NCBI GenBank assembly: GCA_015295905.1
Contig: DVEB01000202.1
Location: forward strand, 1-45,960
Reading direction: 5' to 3'
Length of the DNA: 45,960 bases
Source of the DNA: Synechococcales cyanobacterium M55_K2018_004
GTDB taxonomy: Bacteria; Cyanobacteriota; Cyanobacteriia; Elainellales; Elainellaceae
Under the pieces are notes generated by a model. That model was not told where the DNA came from and did no database searches. It saw only the letters and a program-made list of their open reading frames with translations. This document shows, piece after piece, positions 16,185-25,486 of this stretch. The position numbers and the translations under genes were made by a program. How positions within the stretch are numbered: position 1 is the first letter of the stretch; every line of letters begins with the position of its first letter.

Positions 16185-17891
16185 TTAACTTTTCCTTGCT
16201 TTTTCTTTCTCTTTTTGTTTTGCTCGCTTTGCTGCGGCCTTGGCGGCCTTCTCAGCCTCAATTGCTGCAAGTCGAGCTTTTTCTTTTTCTTCAGCAACTT
16301 TTTCGAGGTAGTAGTGATAATCCCCTCGATAGAGCACTAATTCACCATCACGAATCTCGACAATTTTCGTGGCAACCTGTGAAATAAAGTAGCGGTCATG
16401 GGAGACAACAATCAGGGTGCCATCGTAGTGTTGAATGGCCTCCTCTAGCATTTCCTTGGCAGGAATATCGAGGTGATTGGTCGGCTCATCAAGGATCAGC
16501 AGATTTGCCGGTCGAAGTAGCATTTTTGCCAAGGCGAGCCGCGCTTTTTCACCGCCGCTGAGGGCGCCGACTTGCTTGAAAACCATGTCTTTACTGAAGA
16601 GAAACCGCCCTAGTAGTGTGCGGACTTCCTCATTGGTCCAGTCGGGCACTTCGTCATGGATGGTCTCCATCACGGTCTTATTCAAGTCCAAGGCTTCTGC
16701 TTGGTTTTGTTCAAAGTAGCTGGGGATGACGTTGTGGTCCCCAAGTTTGACCTCTCCATCCGTGGGGTGTTCAGCTCCGATAATCAGGTGCAACAGGGTA
16801 GACTTTCCGGCTCCATTGGGACCGAGGAAAGCGACGCGATCGCCCCGTTCAATCAGCAAGTTGGCCCCCAGAAACAGAATTTTGTCACCGTAGGTGTGGG
16901 TGAGGTCGCGGATCGTCACGACTTCACGACCGCTGCGGGGAGCAGGGGGAAAGCGGAAGTGGAGTGTGCGAACATCCCCAGTCGGCGCTTCGATGCGTTC
17001 AATCTTTTCGAGTTGCTTCTCGCGGCTCTTGGCCTGAGTGCTGCGGGTGGCACTGGCACGGAACCGATCGACAAATGCCTGTTGTTTTTCCAGTTCTTTC
17101 TGCTGTCGCTCGTAGGCGGCCATCTGCGCCTCGCGGTTCTCTGCTTTCTGTTGCAGGTAAGCAGAGTAGTTGCCCAAGTAGGTGGTGGAGACTCCCATCT
17201 CCGTTTCCACGATCTGCGTACAGAGGCGGTCGAGAAATTCTCGGTCGTGGGAGACAATCACCATCGGGGTCTCCAATCCCTTCAGGTAATTTTCTAACCA
17301 CTCAATCGTTTCCAGATCCAGGTGGTTTGTCGGTTCATCAAGCAGCAGCAGATCGGGAGCCTGCAACAAAATCTTGCCCAAGCTCATTCGCATCTGCCAG
17401 CCGCCACTAAAGGCGCTCACGAGGCGATCGCCATCCTCCAGGGCAAACCCCATCTCCGGCAAGATCTTTTCGATGCGCGACTCCAGGGTGTAGCCATCCA
17501 GCGCCTCAAACTTGCGCTGCAAACGGTCGAGCTTGTGGATCAGTTGATCGAGGGTCTCGGGATCAGCCGTTTCCATCTGCCGCTGAACCTGTCCCAGTTC
17601 TTCGTGTACCTGGTTGGCTGCGGCAAAAGCTCGCCAGAATTCTTCCCGGACAGTGCGAGTGGGGTCTACCTCAAACTCCTGGGTCAAGTAGGCAATGTGG
17701 AGGTTGGCAGGGCGGATGATCTCCCCAGCAGTGGGTTCAATTTCCCCGGCGATGATCTTCAGTTGGGTAGACTTGCCAGCACCATTGACCCCAACGAGGC
17801 CGATGCGATCGCCCGGTTTCACCTCCCAGTTAATGTCCTTGAGCACCTCGCCCGTAGGATAAACTTTGCTGATATGTTCCAGACGTAGCAT
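16185..17891 (-). CDS. ABC-F family ATPase
   Basis: A 568-residue soluble protein with two ATP-binding cassettes and no membrane domain, i.e. the ABC-F family that acts on ribosomes (EttA/Uup/YkpA types). Cassette 1 has Walker A GVNGAGKST and signature FSGGWQMRMSLGKIL; cassette 2 has GPNGAGKST and LSGGEKARLALAKML. Both are followed by LLLDEPTNHLD or LILDEPTNHLD. A charged P-site-tongue-type linker with AQMAAYERQQKELEKQQAF joins them. The tail is a Lys/Ala-rich coiled coil (KARLAAIEAEKAAKAAAKRA). It probably modulates translation or ribosome stalling; the exact subfamily is not decided here. Start ATG 17891, with GGAGC 6-7 nt upstream. Confidence 0.93.
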   Translation of the reverse strand: MLRLEHISKVYPTGEVLKDINWEVKPGDRIGLVGVNGAGKSTQLKIIAGEIEPTAGEIIRPANLHIAYLTQEFEVDPTRTVREEFWRAFAAANQVHEELGQVQRQMETADPETLDQLIHKLDRLQRKFEALDGYTLESRIEKILPEMGFALEDGDRLVSAFSGGWQMRMSLGKILLQAPDLLLLDEPTNHLDLETIEWLENYLKGLETPMVIVSHDREFLDRLCTQIVETEMGVSTTYLGNYSAYLQQKAENREAQMAAYERQQKELEKQQAFVDRFRASATRSTQAKSREKQLEKIERIEAPTGDVRTLHFRFPPAPRSGREVVTIRDLTHTYGDKILFLGANLLIERGDRVAFLGPNGAGKSTLLHLIIGAEHPTDGEVKLGDHNVIPSYFEQNQAEALDLNKTVMETIHDEVPDWTNEEVRTLLGRFLFSKDMVFKQVGALSGGEKARLALAKMLLRPANLLILDEPTNHLDIPAKEMLEEAIQHYDGTLIVVSHDRYFISQVATKIVEIRDGELVLYRGDYHYYLEKVAEEKEKARLAAIEAEKAAKAAAKRAKQKEKEKARKS

Positions 17892-18406
17892 CTAGGCGCT
17901 CCAAAAAAGGTGGGAAAGTTGAGCAAATGGGCAACATAGAGATAGGTCATGATCCCAAGAAACGTCAGTGCGAGCAGGCTAGGGACTGCATGCATCAAGG
18001 ACAACTCAATTTGCCAACAGCCCAACATGGCTCTGTCAGCACTGGCCTGCTTGAGGGGCTAAGGGGCAAGGGGGAAACTCCCCCTGAGCAACACCGGATC
18101 ACATTACACGCCAAACTTTAACAAAATTTTAAGCCATTCCGCATAGGTTCTACTTGCTGCCCGTTCAGAGAATTGGTTCCCTGCTGCTTCGGCCCCTTGC
18201 TTCCTATCGGCTAGCAGTGTTGATCGTCAGAGTCATGCCTAAGATAAGGCATGAAGGGTGCTGTGATTTGGGCGCTGGGGCGTCTCCTAGAAACGGATCT
18301 CCCATCACTCCTAATCAAGGGGCTACCGCCTCGCTTTTTCCTGCGAAGCTGGCTACGGTCTCTCAAATTGACTCAAATTGAACAAATTGAAAAGGTTTAC
18401 GGATTG
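17892..18406. other. Intergenic region between ABC-F gene and GGDEF-EAL gene
   Basis: Holds the divergent promoters of both genes. A short hairpin AGGGGGA-AAC-TCCCCCT lies at 18069-18085, and an inverted repeat CATGCCT/AGGCATG around 18235-18254. On the minus strand, a 69-codon ORF (17819-18028) encodes a hydrophobic segment, but it overlaps the ABC-F start and is not called. An open frame from 18251 joins the downstream gene but looks non-coding. Confidence 0.5.
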
Positions 18407-21046
18407 ATGAACGAACCCTCTGTACTGTTTTATAGCGACCCTGAGGGCACTTCCGTGTCAACCCACTGCATTGGTGCATTCGATCATTGGCCATCTGCTT
18501 CTGGGGCAGGGAGTGATCTGACCCGTACCCCTGGAGAGATAAAGCATGCATCCACCTTGGAAGCCAACCTGATGGCCCTGCTGGACCACACCCAGGATGC
18601 CATCTGGTCCATCGACGAAGACTATTGCTTTGTTGCTGGCAACGCTGCGGCGATCGCCCAGTTTCGCTTCGCCTTCGGCACCGACCTGAAGCCAGGGATG
18701 AGTTTGCTGGAGGGGTTACCCGCTGCCGCTGCCGACTGGTGGCGATCGCACTACAACCGAGCCTTGGGGGGCGATCGCTTCACGGTTGAACTACAGCCCT
18801 CTCACCCGTCACTGCCGGAGTATGTGGAAGTTTCGTTCAACCCCATCCAGCAAGACAGCAGCGTGACTGGGGTTGCCATCTACGCCCGCGACATTACTTC
18901 GCGCAAACACACGGAAGCCGCCCTCCAGCAAGCGAAAGACCAACTCCAGGCGGTATTGGATGCGGTGCCTGCCTGTGTTTCGTGGTTCAGTGCTGATCTG
19001 AAATACCAGGGCATTAACCGTCAGTTAGCAGCAACCTTTCACCTGGATGCAGACGACTTTGTCGGTAAACCGCTGGGCTTTATGGACACCAGCCCCGCCT
19101 TTGCTCGCTTTGTCCAGCAGTTCATTACCAGTCCGCTGAAATCTAGTACGGTGGAGTTAGAAACCGAGGTAGATGGCCAGTCTCGGGTCTACCTGATTGC
19201 CGCTCAGAAGTATGGGCAAGATCAGTCTGCTATTTTTATTGGCTTGGATATCAGCGATCGCCGGCGCATGGAGGAAGCTCTGCGGGAAAGCCAAGAGCGC
19301 TTTGCCCTAGCCATGCAGGGCACTAACGACGGCCTCTGGGACTGGAACCTGAGGACTCAGGAAATCTACTTTTCGCCCCGCTGGAAAGAGATTTTGGGGT
19401 ATGCAGAGGCCGAAATTGGCAACAGTCCCAATGAGTGGTTTGACCGCGTGCATCCAGAGGAGATCGACTGGCTGCGTAGTCAGATCCAGGCGCACCTGAA
19501 TGGAGTCACGCATCATTTAGAAATTGAGCATCGCATGCGGCACCACGATGGCACTTACCGCTGGGTGCTGAGTCGGGGGTTAGCGGTGCGTGATCAGGCA
19601 GGGATCGCCTACCGGATGGCTGGTTCTCAGACGGATATCACTGAGCGCAAACAGGTTGAAAAGCAACTGCTGCACGATGCCTTTTTTGATGGCCTGACTG
19701 GGCTGGCAAACCGGGCCTTGTTTACCGATCGCCTCAGTCAAGCCATAGAGCGGGCTAAACGGCAGCCACACTATCGCTTTGCAGTGCTGTTTCTCGACCT
19801 GGATCGCTTTAAGGTTGTTAACGATAGTTTGGGCCATAGCGTGGGTGACCAGCTGTTGATGGCAATCGCCCGTCGCTTGGAACAGTGCGTCCGTACGGGG
19901 GATACCGTTGCTCGCTTGGGGGGAGATGAGTTCACGATTTTGATGGATAACATCCAGAGCGAGGCCGATGTGCTCCACTTGGCAGAGCGTATCCATCAGA
20001 CGTTGTTGGCTCCTTTTCACTTGGCCGGGCAGGAGATTTTTACCACCGTCAGCATTGGGATCACCCTGAGTGATGAGCAAGCAGGCGCTCGTGGTCAGAC
20101 AGACGCAGTGGGCGATCGCCCGGAAGATCTGCTGCGCAATGCCGACACTGCCATGTATCGCGCCAAAGCCCTAGGCCGTGCCCGCCACGAGCTGTTTGAT
20201 AGCGCTATGTATGCCCACGCCCAAACGCTGCTGCAACTGGAGACAGATCTGCGTCGCATCATTGTGCCGCAGAACAGTAGCAACTTTGCCCAGGAATTTC
20301 AGTTGCACTACCAGCCGATTGTGGCGTTGCAGACAGGTAAGATTATCGGCTTTGAGGCATTGGTGCGCTGGCACCACCCGGAACAGGGGTTCATTGCACC
20401 GGGACAGTTCATTCCCATCGCAGAAGACACGGGATTAATCATCCCCCTCGGACGCTGGATCTTGGCACAGGCGTGCCACCAACTGCGGCAATGGCAGGAC
20501 CGATTTCCTGAACACTTACCCCTTTCCATCAGTGTCAACCTGTCAACTCGGCAGTTCTGTCAGCCTGACCTGATCCCTCAGATCAGACAAATCCTTGAAG
20601 AAACCCAATTGCAGACGAACGGCGCACTGAAATTAAACCTGAAATTAGAGATCACGGAAAGTGCCATCATGCACAATACGGCCAGTGCCACCGTGATGAT
20701 GGAACAACTCAAGCAACTCGGTGTGGAACTCTTGATCGATGACTTTGGGACAGGGTATTCCTCCCTCAGTTATCTGCAGCGCTTTCCGATTGATATGGTG
20801 AAGATTGACCAGTCCTTTGTCAGTCGGTTGGGGGTCGATGAGGAGAGTGGGGCGATCGTGCGGGCCATTGTCACCCTCGCTCACAATTTGGAGATGAGCG
20901 TGATTGCGGAGGGGGTCGAAACTGTGCAGCAGTTAAACTACTTGCGATCGCTTCAGACAGAGTATGCCCAGGGCTTTTTCTTCGCTCGTCCGCTCACCAG
21001 CGAGGGCATCACAGAGCTACTGGCAACTCAAACAACGTTTCAATGA
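18407..21046 (+). CDS. Triple-PAS diguanylate cyclase/phosphodiesterase (GGDEF-EAL)
   Basis: A soluble cyclic-di-GMP signalling protein of 879 residues from this ATG; from the alternative ATG 18251 it has 931. Counting from 18251: PAS domains at about 105-215, 225-340 and 350-475 (the third ends with the PAC-type WVLSRGLAVRDQ), then GGDEF at 480-650 with intact GGDEF at 557-561, then EAL at 665-925. EAL motifs are intact: EALVRWHHP from 702, LKLEITESAIM, DDFGTGYSSLSYLQRFPID and AEGVETVQQ. Both activities are therefore possible. The GGDEF inhibitory RxxD site is not obvious. No membrane segment; the signal is probably sensed by the PAS domains in the cytosol. ATG 18407 (MNEPSVLFYSDPEG) is preferred, since the upstream frame has low-complexity, non-coding-like sequence. 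Confidence 0.92.
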   Translation: MNEPSVLFYSDPEGTSVSTHCIGAFDHWPSASGAGSDLTRTPGEIKHASTLEANLMALLDHTQDAIWSIDEDYCFVAGNAAAIAQFRFAFGTDLKPGMSLLEGLPAAAADWWRSHYNRALGGDRFTVELQPSHPSLPEYVEVSFNPIQQDSSVTGVAIYARDITSRKHTEAALQQAKDQLQAVLDAVPACVSWFSADLKYQGINRQLAATFHLDADDFVGKPLGFMDTSPAFARFVQQFITSPLKSSTVELETEVDGQSRVYLIAAQKYGQDQSAIFIGLDISDRRRMEEALRESQERFALAMQGTNDGLWDWNLRTQEIYFSPRWKEILGYAEAEIGNSPNEWFDRVHPEEIDWLRSQIQAHLNGVTHHLEIEHRMRHHDGTYRWVLSRGLAVRDQAGIAYRMAGSQTDITERKQVEKQLLHDAFFDGLTGLANRALFTDRLSQAIERAKRQPHYRFAVLFLDLDRFKVVNDSLGHSVGDQLLMAIARRLEQCVRTGDTVARLGGDEFTILMDNIQSEADVLHLAERIHQTLLAPFHLAGQEIFTTVSIGITLSDEQAGARGQTDAVGDRPEDLLRNADTAMYRAKALGRARHELFDSAMYAHAQTLLQLETDLRRIIVPQNSSNFAQEFQLHYQPIVALQTGKIIGFEALVRWHHPEQGFIAPGQFIPIAEDTGLIIPLGRWILAQACHQLRQWQDRFPEHLPLSISVNLSTRQFCQPDLIPQIRQILEETQLQTNGALKLNLKLEITESAIMHNTASATVMMEQLKQLGVELLIDDFGTGYSSLSYLQRFPIDMVKIDQSFVSRLGVDEESGAIVRAIVTLAHNLEMSVIAEGVETVQQLNYLRSLQTEYAQGFFFARPLTSEGITELLATQTTFQ

Positions 21047-21103
21047 GGGGCCTGCCCTCACGTAGGGGGCCATGCCTGCACCTCGTCTGACCCACCTCGG
21101 CTT

Positions 21104-21226
21104 AACGTCAGTTCAGGATAAGCTAGACCCTTTAACTTTTTGTGCACGATGCGCACAGAAAGTCAAAGGATTTGGGGCACCGCGCCGAGCGCAATGCCCC
21201 AAACCCGCTTAACCCGAACTGACGTT
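21104..21226. mobile_element. MITE-like element, full length (123 bp)
   Basis: Both ends are of the AACGTCAGTTC type (left AACGTCAGTTCAGGATAAG; right, minus strand, AACGTCAGTTCGGGTTAAG). The hairpin stem is different from other copies (CCTTTAACTTTTTGTGC with GCACAGAAAGTCAAAGG). The right end overlaps the stop codon of the serine hydrolase gene: its TAA is one flanking T plus the element's first AA. Confidence 0.85.
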
Positions 21227-22166
21227 ATTCTGAAATTTCACAGACTGCTGCGGCAATCTTCTGGGAAATAAACGGGAGAATCGCTTGATTTTGGCTATGT
21301 TCTCTGCCTTCAGTGAAGACCACCAGCAGGTAGGGAAAGGCATTGGGCAGTTCGATATAAGCTGCGTCGTGGCGGACTCGACTCATGAGGCCCGCTTTTG
21401 ACCAAAGTCGGGCATCCTGGGGCAACCCCTCCCCCAGAAAACCCACGACCTGATTTTCAGGATCTGCCGCTAGATCTGCGGGGTTGAGGCTGCGTCTCAT
21501 CAGATCGAGCATTGCTTGCGATCGCCTCCCCGACACCGCCACGCCTCCCACAATGCTGTGTAGCAGCCGCGCTACTGCATTAGTCGTCAGTAAGTTGCGG
21601 TTATCCATCTGCTCTCCCAAGAAGGCGCGTTCGCGTCCGTAGGGGCCGTCGCACCAGGTCTTCTGGTTCACATTGATGGTCTTGAAGTCTTCCCAGTCGA
21701 GAGATTGCAGGTAGCGATTGACAATATTGCGTTGAAACTTCCAGGTCTCAAACGGGCCGGGCGGCAGGTCGGGGCCACTGGTCGTCCCCGTCAGCACGTC
21801 CACCACAAGCCCCGTCGCGTCATTACTGGAATCGACAATCATATCTCGCAAAGCGCGATCGAGTTCACGAGAGGGTTGGATCATGCCCGTTTCCAGCCAC
21901 TCATGGGCGGCCACTAGGTAAAACAGCTTGACCACACTGGCGGGATAGATCAACTCCACCCCTCGATACCCAAACCCCTTGACTGGATATTGCCAGAACT
22001 CTTGGGGACTGAGGGCACCCCCCGTATTCACGGGTGCTGGGGGTGGGTAAATTAACCAGGTCATCGCAACTTGGTTTTGGGCCAGTTGAGGGAACGTTGC
22101 CCAGGTCTCTTGCAGGATGCGATCGCCTAGTTTTTCGAGTTGTTCATCACGGGTGAAGAAGGGCAT
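21225..22166 (-). CDS. Serine hydrolase, class A beta-lactamase-like fold
   Basis: A 313-residue protein of the serine beta-lactamase/penicillin-binding superfamily. SVVK (Ser77-Lys80) is the catalytic SxxK motif, SSN (113-115) stands for SDN, and WSKAGLM supplies the KTG-like motif (KAG). The Glu166-containing omega-loop motif of true class A enzymes is not evident, so it may be a peptidase or esterase rather than an antibiotic-degrading enzyme. No signal peptide is visible (MPFFTRDEQLEKLGDRILQE), which is unusual for this fold. The stop codon TAA is formed at the border of a mobile element. It is followed by no close neighbour on its strand. Confidence 0.8.
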   Translation of the reverse strand: MPFFTRDEQLEKLGDRILQETWATFPQLAQNQVAMTWLIYPPPAPVNTGGALSPQEFWQYPVKGFGYRGVELIYPASVVKLFYLVAAHEWLETGMIQPSRELDRALRDMIVDSSNDATGLVVDVLTGTTSGPDLPPGPFETWKFQRNIVNRYLQSLDWEDFKTINVNQKTWCDGPYGRERAFLGEQMDNRNLLTTNAVARLLHSIVGGVAVSGRRSQAMLDLMRRSLNPADLAADPENQVVGFLGEGLPQDARLWSKAGLMSRVRHDAAYIELPNAFPYLLVVFTEGREHSQNQAILPFISQKIAAAVCEISE

Positions 22167-22260
22167 GCAGGGTGAGGTGGGAGTGGTTTGATCTAATCGA
22201 CCAGCAATCTTTAGTCTAAGGGGTGATCGCTGCTTGCAGTGGGGTGGTCACAAACCATGC

Positions 22261-22336
22261 CACACAATCCCTTAACCAACGGGATTGTGTGCGATGTGAC
22301 CGTCTCTCATCAATATGAAAACCGCTATAAGCGAAG
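22261..22336. repeat. Inverted repeat and dispersed repeat R5
   Basis: CACACAATCCC (22261-22271) pairs with GGGATTGTGTG (22281-22291). The following GACCGTCTCTCATCAATATG and AAAACCGCTATAAGCG match 38146-38180 (GACGGTCTCTCATCAAGACG). The element lies just upstream of the NlpC/P60 gene. Confidence 0.55.
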
Positions 22337-22347
22337 ATGAAAGATAG

Positions 22348-23139
22348 ATGAATCCACCAGTTATTTTAATCAACCAGCGATTTCCCCCTCCCTGCCTTGC
22401 CTCCATGCTCACTCTCGCCTTTCTTCAAGCGGCCCTCAGCAATCAGCCCTCTCTGGAGTGCCGGTGTTGCGACAACTTAAATCTCTACGACTCGCCTGCC
22501 CTAGAGCGACTGGCAACTCAGGCGGTGATGGGGCGGCATCTGCGGATTGTGGGGATTGAGGAGGGGCAGCCGGCGTTGCGGGTGGTGTTGTGTGAGGATG
22601 ACTATCCGGGCTGGGTTGCAGTGGAAGACCTGGATCTATTGACAGTGGCAGAGCAGGCATATCGGCCTGTGCTGCTGACCGCCGCAGAGATTCGCGATCG
22701 CATCCCGAACGTGCTGGCGTTTGTCCATGCCGCTATGGCCCAACCCAATCATTACCTGTGGGGGGGGACGGTTGGTCCCAATTACGATTGTTCAGGACTG
22801 ATGCAAACTGCGTTTGCGGCAACGGGCATCTGGATCCCCCGCGATGCCTACCAGCAGGAAGCCTTCGTTCAGCCGGTTGCAATGACCGCTCTGCAACCGG
22901 GGGATTTGATCTTCTTTGGTAGCCCAGAACGCTGCACCCATGTGGGCATTTATCGGGGCAATGGGGAGTACATCCACAGCTCTGGCAAGAACCAAGGGCG
23001 CAATGGCATTGGGGTGGATGTGCTGTCGGAGCAGGGCGATCGCATCAGTCAGATTTATTTTCGGCAGGTGCGCGGGGCGGGTCGAGTAGTGGCCTGCTAC
23101 TGTCCTATGGATGCAGCCAAAGCCGATAGCTCCGGGTAA
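22348..23139 (+). CDS. NlpC/P60 (C40) cell-wall peptidase with SH3-like domain
   Basis: A 263-residue cysteine peptidase expected to cut gamma-D-Glu-diamino acid bonds in peptidoglycan stem peptides. Residues about 37-100 form a bacterial SH3-like domain. The C-terminal NlpC/P60 domain has the catalytic triad: Cys148 in NYDCSGLMQTAF, His198 in CTHVGIYRGNG, and His210 in EYIHSSGK. This matches the two-domain enzymes structurally characterised from Nostoc and Anabaena. No classical signal peptide is present, so export is unclear. ATG 22348 is the only upstream start with the full N-terminus; the ribosome-binding site is weak. It is followed after 51 bp by a flippase-like gene on the same strand. 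Confidence 0.9.
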   Translation: MNPPVILINQRFPPPCLASMLTLAFLQAALSNQPSLECRCCDNLNLYDSPALERLATQAVMGRHLRIVGIEEGQPALRVVLCEDDYPGWVAVEDLDLLTVAEQAYRPVLLTAAEIRDRIPNVLAFVHAAMAQPNHYLWGGTVGPNYDCSGLMQTAFAATGIWIPRDAYQQEAFVQPVAMTALQPGDLIFFGSPERCTHVGIYRGNGEYIHSSGKNQGRNGIGVDVLSEQGDRISQIYFRQVRGAGRVVACYCPMDAAKADSSG

Positions 23140-23190
23140 ACTGTTAAAGTTTCGCATTACCTGGATTTACCCCCTGCGATCGCCCTGAGC

Positions 23191-24183
23191 ATGAATCAGC
23201 CTTCTCCTGCCTCGGACTCCCCATCTCCCCAGAAAAGTCGCCTAAAAGGTTGGTTGCGGTGGGCAATTTTGGGTGCAGTCCTGTTTTTTCTGGGTGCCAC
23301 GCTGAAGGAACACTGGGACCAAGCTACCTCGGTACGGCTAGACCGCGAAGACTGGGGGTTAGTGGCGATCGCCCTGCTGGTCACCCTCCTGGCTCATGTC
23401 TGGGGTGGCTGGGTTTGGGGGTTGATCTTGCGGCATTTGCACTATCGGGTTGGGGGTGGCTGGGCGAGCCGCACCTATCTGAGGACCAATATTGCCAAGT
23501 ATGTCCCTGGCAATGTGTGGCAGTTTGTCGGGCGCGTGAAAGCGGCTGAGTCGGTGGGGGTGCCCTTGGGGGTGGCAACCCTCAGCATGGTCATGGAACT
23601 ACTGCTGATGGCGGCAGCGGCGCTCATCTTGGCCCTCATCGGCACCCAGCATTTGAACTTTGCCCTCCAGGCTGTGGCTCTGGGCGCAGTGCTGGCAGGA
23701 CTGCATCCGCGCTGCTTTGACCCAGTGCTGCACTTTGTCAGTCGTCGGCAGGTGCAGGGGCCGCTCAAGGCAGAACCGGCCAGCCTACAGGTCAGACACT
23801 ACCCAGTTGTGCCACTCTTGGGCGAGTGGGGGTTCCTCACACTGCGCGGCCTGGGTTTCTTGGGAATTATGGCTGCCCTGCTGGAACTACACGCTCACCA
23901 GGTGGTGCCGCTTTTAGGGGCGTTCAGTCTCTCCTGGCTCCTGGGCTTTGTTGTACCGGGGGCACCGGGAGGGCTGGGGGTCTTTGAAGCAACGGCGATC
24001 GCCCTCCTCCAGGGCAGCTTTCCGGCAGGTATTATCTTGAGTGCAGTGACGCTCTATCGTTTGGTGAGTATTCTGGCGGAAGCCCTGGGGGCATTGCTGG
24101 CGTGGTTGGTTGAACGCTTTAGCAACTCTGGCTGCCCTGATGCCGTCCATATCTCTGGTGATTCTTCCCGTAAGATCCTATAG
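23191..24183 (+). CDS. UPF0104/AglD-type flippase-like membrane protein
   Basis: A 330-residue integral membrane protein with about seven or eight hydrophobic segments, similar to the membrane domain of lysylphosphatidylglycerol synthases (UPF0104/DUF2029-free MprF-like family). Typical motifs are the Thr-Asn-Ala-Lys-Tyr-Val-Pro-Gly block RTNIAKYVPGNVWQFVGR and the C-terminal PGAPGGLGVFEATAIALL. Such proteins are thought to move lipid-linked molecules across membranes. The next gene, a GT2 glycosyltransferase, overlaps the stop at GTG 24183 or begins later, and this pairing supports a role in lipid-linked sugar transfer (inference). Confidence 0.85.
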   Translation: MNQPSPASDSPSPQKSRLKGWLRWAILGAVLFFLGATLKEHWDQATSVRLDREDWGLVAIALLVTLLAHVWGGWVWGLILRHLHYRVGGGWASRTYLRTNIAKYVPGNVWQFVGRVKAAESVGVPLGVATLSMVMELLLMAAAALILALIGTQHLNFALQAVALGAVLAGLHPRCFDPVLHFVSRRQVQGPLKAEPASLQVRHYPVVPLLGEWGFLTLRGLGFLGIMAALLELHAHQVVPLLGAFSLSWLLGFVVPGAPGGLGVFEATAIALLQGSFPAGIILSAVTLYRLVSILAEALGALLAWLVERFSNSGCPDAVHISGDSSRKIL

Positions 24184-24317
24184 TGCAATCCAGTATGGTT
24201 GTTTCGCTGACAGTGCACTCTAAGGGGGGTGGCTCTCCGTCACTCACGACACTCGCCCCCTGGTCATGCATTCATCGCTCTAGTTTCATTGCTCCGATTG
24301 GTGCATCAGTACGTCCT

Positions 24318-25325
24318 ATGAAACCGTCTGCTTTGATTCAACCCCCTGCCTCCGCAACTGATGCCGTTGCCAACCCCCCTGAGGTTTCAGTGGTGGTGCC
24401 GATCTACAACGAGGTCGAGAGTTTGCCCCGGTTAGTGGAGGCGATCGCCTCTACTCTGCGCGAACACCAAATCGACTACGAGATCATCTGCGTGGATGAT
24501 GGCTCCCGCGACGGTTCAGCAGACCTGTTAAAACAGATGGCCCAGTCACGCACCGACCTGCGGGGTGTATTGCTCCGCCGCAACTATGGACAGACTGCCG
24601 CCATGGCCGCTGGCTTTCACTATGCCCTCAGCCCTGTGATTGTGACGATGGATGGTGACCTGCAAAACGACCCGGTGGATATCCCCCTCCTGCTGGCGAA
24701 ACTCAACGAAGGCTACGACTTGGTGAGTGGTTGGCGCAAGGCAAGACAGGATGCAGCTCTGAGCCGGCTGCTGCCATCAAAAATTGCCAACTGGTTGATC
24801 GGTATGGTCACAGGGGTTAAGTTGCACGACTTTGGGTGTTCCCTCAAGGCCTATCGGGCTGAGCTGGCGATGGATATGAACCTGTATGGAGAGTTGCACC
24901 GCTTCCTCCCAGCACTAGCCTTCATTGAGGGGGCGCGGATTACTGAGATCCCGGTGCGGCACCACGCTCGCCAGTTTGGCACTAGCAAGTATGGCTTGGG
25001 ACGCACCTTCCGGGTCTTAATGGACTTGCTCACCGTCTACTTTATGAAAAAGTTTCTCACCAGCCCCATGTATATTTTTGGCTGGTTTGGGCTAGCCAGC
25101 ATGGTCTTAGGAACCGCTGTAGGTGTCTATCTGTCGGTTTTACGGCTGGTGCTGGGGCAGAGCATTGGCGATCGCCCTCTGCTGATTCTGGCTGTGGTGC
25201 TGGTACTGGCAGGCTTTCAGGCATTTAGTTTTGGCTTGCTAGCAGAGCTCCAGATGCGGACCTATCACGAGTCACAGGGACGCCCCATCTATCGGGTGCG
25301 GGAAGTTGTGGGGGGCAAGTCTTAG
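24318..25325 (+). CDS. Membrane GT2 glycosyltransferase (DPM1/GtrB/ArnC-like)
   Basis: A family-2 glycosyltransferase of about 335 residues from this start. The N-terminal domain has SVVVPIYNEVESLPRLVEAI, DYEIICVDDGSRDGS, the nucleotide-sugar motif VTMDGDLQNDPVDIP, and the later LHDFGCSLKAYRAE and FIEGARITEIPVRHHAR. Two C-terminal transmembrane helices (IFGWFGLASMVLGTAVGVYL and the stretch LILAVVLVLAGFQAFSFGLL) place it with polyprenyl-phosphate mannosyl or glucosyl transferases such as GtrB. It would transfer a sugar from a nucleotide donor to undecaprenyl phosphate. A frame open from GTG 24183 or ATG 24195 would add up to 45 unconserved residues. It forms a unit with the preceding flippase-like gene. 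Confidence 0.9.
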   Translation: MKPSALIQPPASATDAVANPPEVSVVVPIYNEVESLPRLVEAIASTLREHQIDYEIICVDDGSRDGSADLLKQMAQSRTDLRGVLLRRNYGQTAAMAAGFHYALSPVIVTMDGDLQNDPVDIPLLLAKLNEGYDLVSGWRKARQDAALSRLLPSKIANWLIGMVTGVKLHDFGCSLKAYRAELAMDMNLYGELHRFLPALAFIEGARITEIPVRHHARQFGTSKYGLGRTFRVLMDLLTVYFMKKFLTSPMYIFGWFGLASMVLGTAVGVYLSVLRLVLGQSIGDRPLLILAVVLVLAGFQAFSFGLLAELQMRTYHESQGRPIYRVREVVGGKS

Positions 25326-25486
25326 GGATTGGCCATGCAATCATGAACCCGCTGTGGATGTGTGAGCCATAGGAGACGTGAGGCGGTAGGCAACCGTCAC
25401 CAGCACCGCAGGCTGAACCGATAGTGTTACATGCATAGGTTAGGACAAAACCCGTTCTCCATTATGAATACGTAGCGCCATAGGTG

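Noticed and set aside
16656-17297. 213-codon ORF on the plus strand
   Set aside because: Antisense of the ABC-F gene with intact cassettes; no independent support.
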